8,542 nt of DNA from CAYFKJ01 sp964528595 (GTDB taxonomy: Bacteria; Pseudomonadota; Alphaproteobacteria; UBA2966): contig CAZGTM010000105.1 in NCBI GenBank assembly GCA_964528595.1, positions 1 through 8,542 on the forward strand, given 5' to 3'. Below the pieces are notes generated by a model. It was not told the origin of the DNA and made no database searches. It saw nothing but the letters and a program-made list of their open reading frames with translations. Every line of letters begins with the position of its first letter. Position 1 is the first letter of the stretch. Below, piece after piece: positions 5,012 through 8,542 of this stretch. Position numbers and translations under genes: made by a program.

Positions 5012-6844
5012 ATGTCAGGTTTAAAATTTCCAAATCCGCATGAGATTTCGACAATTCCGGGGACCGAAGGCTGGGAACGGATGTATCCCTACCAGTACGG
5101 TTTTTCGACCGATGACCCTGAACGCAAGGAATACGAAGAAAACACATTCTGGTTTTATGATGGGCTGCACTACCCCGAACCGCTTTATCCCTTCGACACG
5201 ATCTGGGACGAAGCCTGGTTCCTCGCCCTGTCGCAATACAACACCCGCATTTTTTCGGTGCCGCCGGTCTACGGCGTCGATCACCGCATGGTCAACGGTT
5301 ACGTCTACATCTCGCCGGTACCGGTGAAAGACGAGGCCGAAATCGGCGCCCGCGTTGAAAAGTTCATGGAGCGTGCCGGCTACTACTACCAGAACTGGGA
5401 CAAGCTGGAAGCCAAATGGGAAGAGAAGATGAAGGGCACCATCGCCGAATTGGAGGCGTTGGATATCCCCACCCTGCCGGAGTTCGAGGACATGTCGGTC
5501 ATTACCGATGCGCTCGGCGAATCGAAGGGCTTCCATCTATTGAAGGCTTACGATGACCTGATTAACCTTGGCATCAAGTGCTGGCAGTATCACTTCGAAT
5601 TCCTCAACCTCGGCTACGCGGCCTACGTTACCTTCATGGGTCACTGCCAGGCGATCTTCCCCGATATACCGCTGCAGCGTGTGACGCAGATGATTTCGGG
5701 CATCGACGTGATCATGTATCAGCCCGACGAGGAACTGAAGAACCTGGCCCGCAAGGCCGTGGAACTGGGCGTCGACGAAGGCGTCAAATTCTCCAAGAAG
5801 TTCACCGAAATGGCTGACGGCCTCAGTGGTTCGGACGCCGGCAAGGAATGGCTCGCCGCCTTCGAGAAAGCGCGCTATCCCTGGTTCCATGTCTCCACCG
5901 GTACCGGCTGGTATCACCATGACGTCTCATGGAACGACAACCTCGATATTCCGCTGGGTTCGATCTGCGTCTACATCGACAAGATCAAAGCCGGTAAGAG
6001 CATCGACCGGCCGATGGAAGCGGTGCGCCAGGAACGCGATCGCATCACGGCGGAATACCGCGCCCTGATCGAGAGCGACGAAGACCGCGCCACGTTCGAT
6101 CAATTGCTTGGCACCGCCAAGACGGTTTTCCCCTATGTCGAAAACCATCTGTTCTACGTCGAGCACTGGTTCCACTCGATCTTCTGGAACAAGGTCCGTG
6201 AAGTCGCCGCCATCATGAAGGATTACGGCTTCATCAACGATGTCGAGGACGTCTGGTTTCTCAAGCGCGCCGAGATCAAGGACGCTCTTTGGGATCTCAC
6301 CACCGCCTGGGCGACCAACGTCAAGCCGCGCGGCCCGCAGGTCTGGCCGAAGGAAATCGAATGGCGCAAAGGCGTGATGGACAAGTTCCGTGAGTGGGCC
6401 CCGCCGCCCGCCATGGGTCCGGCGCCCGAGGTCATTCAGGAACCGTTCACGGTCGTGCTTTGGGGCGTCACCAACGACAGTCTGTCCAACTGGGCGGATG
6501 TCGCCGACGTCAATCCGGAAGACGTCAAGGCCTTCAAGGGTTTTGCCGGAAGTCCGGGCATTGTCGAAGGCAAAGCTCGGGTCTGTCGCACGGTGGAAGA
6601 TATCGGCGAGCTCGAGGAAGGCGATATCCTTATCGCACCGACGACCTCGCCGTCGTGGGCGCCGGCTTTCGCAAACATCAGCGGCGTCGTCACTGATGTC
6701 GGCGGGATCATGTCCCACGCCGCGATCGTCTGCCGGGAGTACGGCATGCCAGCCGTCGTCGGTACCGGTCACGCCACCAAAATCGTCAAAACCGGACAGA
6801 TGATCCGTGTTGACGGTTCGACGGGCGAAATCACGATTACCTAA
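5012..6844 (+). CDS. ppsA: Phenylphosphate synthase, phosphohistidine (alpha) subunit
   Basis: A 610-residue soluble protein, close to the length of the Thauera aromatica subunit (about 607). The C-terminal 100 residues (508-610) are the swivelling PEP-utiliser domain: FAGSPGIVEGKARV, DILIAPTTSPSWAPAF, then GGIMSHAAIVCREYGMPAVV with catalytic His569, the phosphohistidine position reported for the Thauera enzyme. The N-terminal 500 residues are rich in aromatic residues and Trp (YEENTFWFYDGLHYPEPLYP, AWFLALSQYNTRIFSVPP, CWQYHFEFLNLGYAAYV) and replace the PEP-binding barrel of PEP synthase; they presumably bind the phenol. With PpsB it would catalyse phenol + ATP + water to phenylphosphate + AMP + phosphate, the first step of anaerobic phenol breakdown. 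The start has a strong ribosome site (GGGAGGA, 5001-5007). It is the first gene behind the sigma54 promoter. A related substrate such as a cresol or catechol cannot be excluded. Confidence 0.88.
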   Translation: MSGLKFPNPHEISTIPGTEGWERMYPYQYGFSTDDPERKEYEENTFWFYDGLHYPEPLYPFDTIWDEAWFLALSQYNTRIFSVPPVYGVDHRMVNGYVYISPVPVKDEAEIGARVEKFMERAGYYYQNWDKLEAKWEEKMKGTIAELEALDIPTLPEFEDMSVITDALGESKGFHLLKAYDDLINLGIKCWQYHFEFLNLGYAAYVTFMGHCQAIFPDIPLQRVTQMISGIDVIMYQPDEELKNLARKAVELGVDEGVKFSKKFTEMADGLSGSDAGKEWLAAFEKARYPWFHVSTGTGWYHHDVSWNDNLDIPLGSICVYIDKIKAGKSIDRPMEAVRQERDRITAEYRALIESDEDRATFDQLLGTAKTVFPYVENHLFYVEHWFHSIFWNKVREVAAIMKDYGFINDVEDVWFLKRAEIKDALWDLTTAWATNVKPRGPQVWPKEIEWRKGVMDKFREWAPPPAMGPAPEVIQEPFTVVLWGVTNDSLSNWADVADVNPEDVKAFKGFAGSPGIVEGKARVCRTVEDIGELEEGDILIAPTTSPSWAPAFANISGVVTDVGGIMSHAAIVCREYGMPAVVGTGHATKIVKTGQMIRVDGSTGEITIT

Positions 6845-6862
6845 GGGTTTCCAGTCCCTTTG

Positions 6863-6892
6863 GACCGGGTTCGGCGCTTGCCGGACCCGGTC
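6863..6892 (+). other. Strong intercistronic hairpin between ppsA and ppsB
   Basis: Thirteen base pairs with one G-U wobble: GACCGGGTTCGGC (6863-6875), loop GCTT, GCCGGACCCGGTC (6880-6892). It begins 18 bases after the ppsA stop. The sequence after it is GACGGGGGG, with no T-run, so it is not a standard intrinsic terminator. It could protect the ppsA message from 3' exonucleases, mark a processing site, or reduce read-through into ppsB. Confidence 0.8.
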
Positions 6893-6959
6893 GACGGGGG
6901 GCTTGTGCCCGGAACCGATAACAAAATAACGACAACCAGGTAATTCGAAACAAAACGCT

Positions 6960-8045
6960 ATGACGGATCAATCACCCATCGTTTGTTGGCTCGAAGACTG
7001 CAGTAAAGACTCTCTCCTGCTGGTCGGCGGCAAGAACGCCTCGCTCGGTGAACTCATCAACGCCGACATCCGGGTGCCGCCGGGCTTTGCCGTCACCACG
7101 GAAGGTTATCGCCGTTTCATCGACGAGAGCAACTTAGCCGCCGATATCCTCGATCCGCTGGATGGTCTGGCCCACGACGACCTGACCAAACTGGAAGAGG
7201 TCAGCAGAACCATCCGGGAAAAGATCGAAGCAGCCCCCTTCTCCATCGAATTCGAAGACGAAATCGCCGAGTACTACCGCCGCCTCTCCAACCGCTGCCA
7301 AGTACCCGCAGTGCCGGTCGCCGTACGCTCCAGCGCCACCGCCGAAGACCTTCCCGACGCCAGTTTCGCCGGCCAGCAGGACACGTTCCTCTGGATCCGC
7401 GGCGTCGACAACTTGCTGCTGCACGTGAAGCGCTGCTTCTCCAGCCTCTTCACGGCGCGCGCCATCTCCTACCGCATCAAGATGGATTTCGACCACGCGG
7501 ACGTGGAAATTAGCGTCGGTGTGCAGAAGATGGCCAATTCCTTTGCCGCCGGCGTCCTGTTCACCATCAATCCGACAACGGGCGACCGCTCCAGCATCGT
7601 CATCAATTCCAGCTTCGGTTTCGGCGAGGCCGTGGTTTCGGGAGAAGTCACACCTGACGAATTCCTGGTCAACAAGGTTTCGCTGGAAGTCCTGCAACGC
7701 ACCATTACGACCAAGGAAATCTATTACACCGTCGATCATGAAAACCACGAATCGCGCGTCCAGGAACTGCCCGCCGAACGCCGCAACGTGCAGTCCATCG
7801 TCGACGAGGAAATCGCAGAACTCGCCCGCATGGGCAAGCTCATCGAACAGCACTACGGCCGGCCCATGGACATCGAATGGGCCGTCGACAACGACATGCC
7901 GGCCGGCGGCAACGTTTTCATCCTCCAGGCCCGTCCGGAAACGGTCTGGAGTTCCAAGCCCAAACAAAGAGTGTCCGAGGTCGAGGGGAGCAATCCCATG
8001 GACCACATCGTCGCCGCGATGATGACAGGCAGGAGCCTGTCTTGA
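6960..8045 (+). CDS. ppsB: Phenylphosphate synthase, ATP-grasp (beta) subunit
   Basis: A 361-residue protein equal to the N-terminal ATP-grasp domain of PEP synthase and nothing more. Recognisable pieces in order: GGKNASLGELI (23-33), VPPGFAVTTEGYRRF (39-53), VRSSATAEDLPDASFAGQQD (122-141), VQKMANSFAAGVLFTINP (188-205), SSFGFGEAVVSGEVTPDEF (217-235), and the metal-binding end MDIEWAVDN...VFILQARPETVW (303-330). It would transfer the beta phosphate of ATP to His569 of PpsA, releasing AMP and phosphate. It lies 115 bp after ppsA with a strong hairpin between them and a weak ribosome site (an AGG about 20 bases upstream of the ATG), so it may be made at a lower level than PpsA. The start is supported because PEP-synthase-type proteins begin shortly before the GGKNASLGE motif. 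The gamma-subunit gene that follows it in Thauera is missing here. Confidence 0.88.
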   Translation: MTDQSPIVCWLEDCSKDSLLLVGGKNASLGELINADIRVPPGFAVTTEGYRRFIDESNLAADILDPLDGLAHDDLTKLEEVSRTIREKIEAAPFSIEFEDEIAEYYRRLSNRCQVPAVPVAVRSSATAEDLPDASFAGQQDTFLWIRGVDNLLLHVKRCFSSLFTARAISYRIKMDFDHADVEISVGVQKMANSFAAGVLFTINPTTGDRSSIVINSSFGFGEAVVSGEVTPDEFLVNKVSLEVLQRTITTKEIYYTVDHENHESRVQELPAERRNVQSIVDEEIAELARMGKLIEQHYGRPMDIEWAVDNDMPAGGNVFILQARPETVWSSKPKQRVSEVEGSNPMDHIVAAMMTGRSLS

Positions 8046-8111
8046 TCGAGACGACGGAAATAGCAACCAACCACCAATCGTAAGTCTGGCTATACACGAG
8101 GAGTAACTAAG

Positions 8112-8542
8112 ATGATCAATTGCCTACAAAGTTATATCAGCGCATTGGACGAGGCCGGTGAACTTCACCGCGTCACAACCGAGGTCGATTCCCAATTCGA
8201 GCTCTGCCACATCTCAAAAGTGAACGAGGAAGCCAAGGGCCCGGCGCTCTACTACGAGAACGTCAAGGATCATTCGATCCCCGTTTTCACAAGCGCCTTC
8301 ACGACGCCGAAGCGCTTGGCCATCGCCCTGGAGCAGGATGAAGACCTCTCCATGAGCCAGCTCTCGAAGAAATGGATGGAGCTGACCACCCAGGATCTGG
8401 TGAAGCCCAAGTTTGTCGACAACCCGGCTGTGATGGATACGGTTTGGGAAGGCGACGATGTCGATATGACCAAGATCCCCTCGCCCTGGTTCTATCCCGA
8501 GGACGGCGGCCGCTTCTTCGTCACCGCGGGCTTCCTGGTGAC
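8112..8542 (+). CDS. UbiD-family (de)carboxylase, likely phenylphosphate carboxylase subunit, partial at the right edge
   Basis: An open frame of 143 complete codons continues past the window. It begins MINCLQSYISALDEAGELHR, preceded by GAGGAG eight bases upstream (8098-8103). The order of motifs is that of UbiD proteins: a leading helix with GEL-x-R, EVDSQFELCHIS, then GPALYYENVKDHSIPVFTSAFTTPKRLAIAL, DMTKIPSPWFYPEDGGRFFVTAGFLV. The window ends just before the region that binds prenylated FMN, so cofactor ligands and the catalytic Glu and Arg cannot be checked. Directly behind ppsAB, 66 bp away on the same strand, it is most likely the alpha or beta subunit of phenylphosphate carboxylase, which carboxylates phenylphosphate to 4-hydroxybenzoate. 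Which subunit cannot be told from this part. A ubiquinone-pathway UbiD is less likely because of the operon context. Confidence 0.85.
   Translation, partial: MINCLQSYISALDEAGELHRVTTEVDSQFELCHISKVNEEAKGPALYYENVKDHSIPVFTSAFTTPKRLAIALEQDEDLSMSQLSKKWMELTTQDLVKPKFVDNPAVMDTVWEGDDVDMTKIPSPWFYPEDGGRFFVTAGFLV

Noticed and set aside
6863..6892. Intrinsic terminator after ppsA
   Set aside because: The stem is strong but is followed by GACGGGGGG rather than a T-run, and ppsB continues the same enzyme downstream.
5021..8066. Long minus-strand frames (up to 310 codons) opposite ppsA and ppsB
   Set aside because: Their translations are compositionally biased mirror frames rich in Asp, Val and Gly with no motifs; ppsA and ppsB explain the sequence.
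1..8542. CRISPR array, tRNA or rRNA genes
   Set aside because: No regularly spaced repeats and no tRNA- or rRNA-like sequence were found on reading either strand.

Overview
The window looks like part of a proteobacterial chromosome, most likely an alphaproteobacterium. That lineage call is inference from protein style: an XRE repressor with a DPVDVHVG N-terminus, an exported caspase-like protein and a four-helix sensor-kinase input domain. It falls into two halves.

Left half (1-2800), all on the minus strand, looks like accessory or decaying sequence. It holds the N-terminal 226 residues of an exported caspase-like protein running off the left edge (its frame is open to the edge, so a search for complete ORFs would miss it), an XRE-type regulator that stops at an in-frame amber codon with family-like sequence continuing beyond, a small exported protein of unknown function behind a terminator-like hairpin, and a four-helix membrane sensor stub whose kinase part is missing and whose tail resembles a transposase fragment.

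Right half (2800-8542) is a regulated catabolic module. A DmpR/XylR-type sigma54 activator (minus strand, 2809-4611) is divergent from ppsA (5012-6844), ppsB (6960-8045) and a UbiD-family carboxylase gene (8112 to the right edge). PpsA and PpsB together are a split PEP-synthase-like enzyme. PpsB has the ATP-grasp domain and PpsA the phosphohistidine domain (His569) joined to a large N-terminal region, the architecture of phenylphosphate synthase. The enzyme would convert phenol plus ATP to phenylphosphate. The UbiD-family protein would then be a subunit of phenylphosphate carboxylase, giving 4-hydroxybenzoate, the entry route for anaerobic phenol degradation.

The 400-bp divergent region contains a full control circuit: two XylR/DmpR-like 16-bp upstream activating sequences 41 bp apart, next to the regulator's start codon, and a consensus -24/-12 promoter (TGGCAC-N5-TTGC) about 150 bp ahead of ppsA. 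Points worth a second look are the regulator's sensor pocket, where the phenol-contacting His of DmpR/MopR is Arg although the Trp and all four zinc ligands are kept; a strong hairpin without a T-run between ppsA and ppsB; the absence of a ppsC gene at its expected place; and an unexplained pair of direct repeats between enhancer and promoter.
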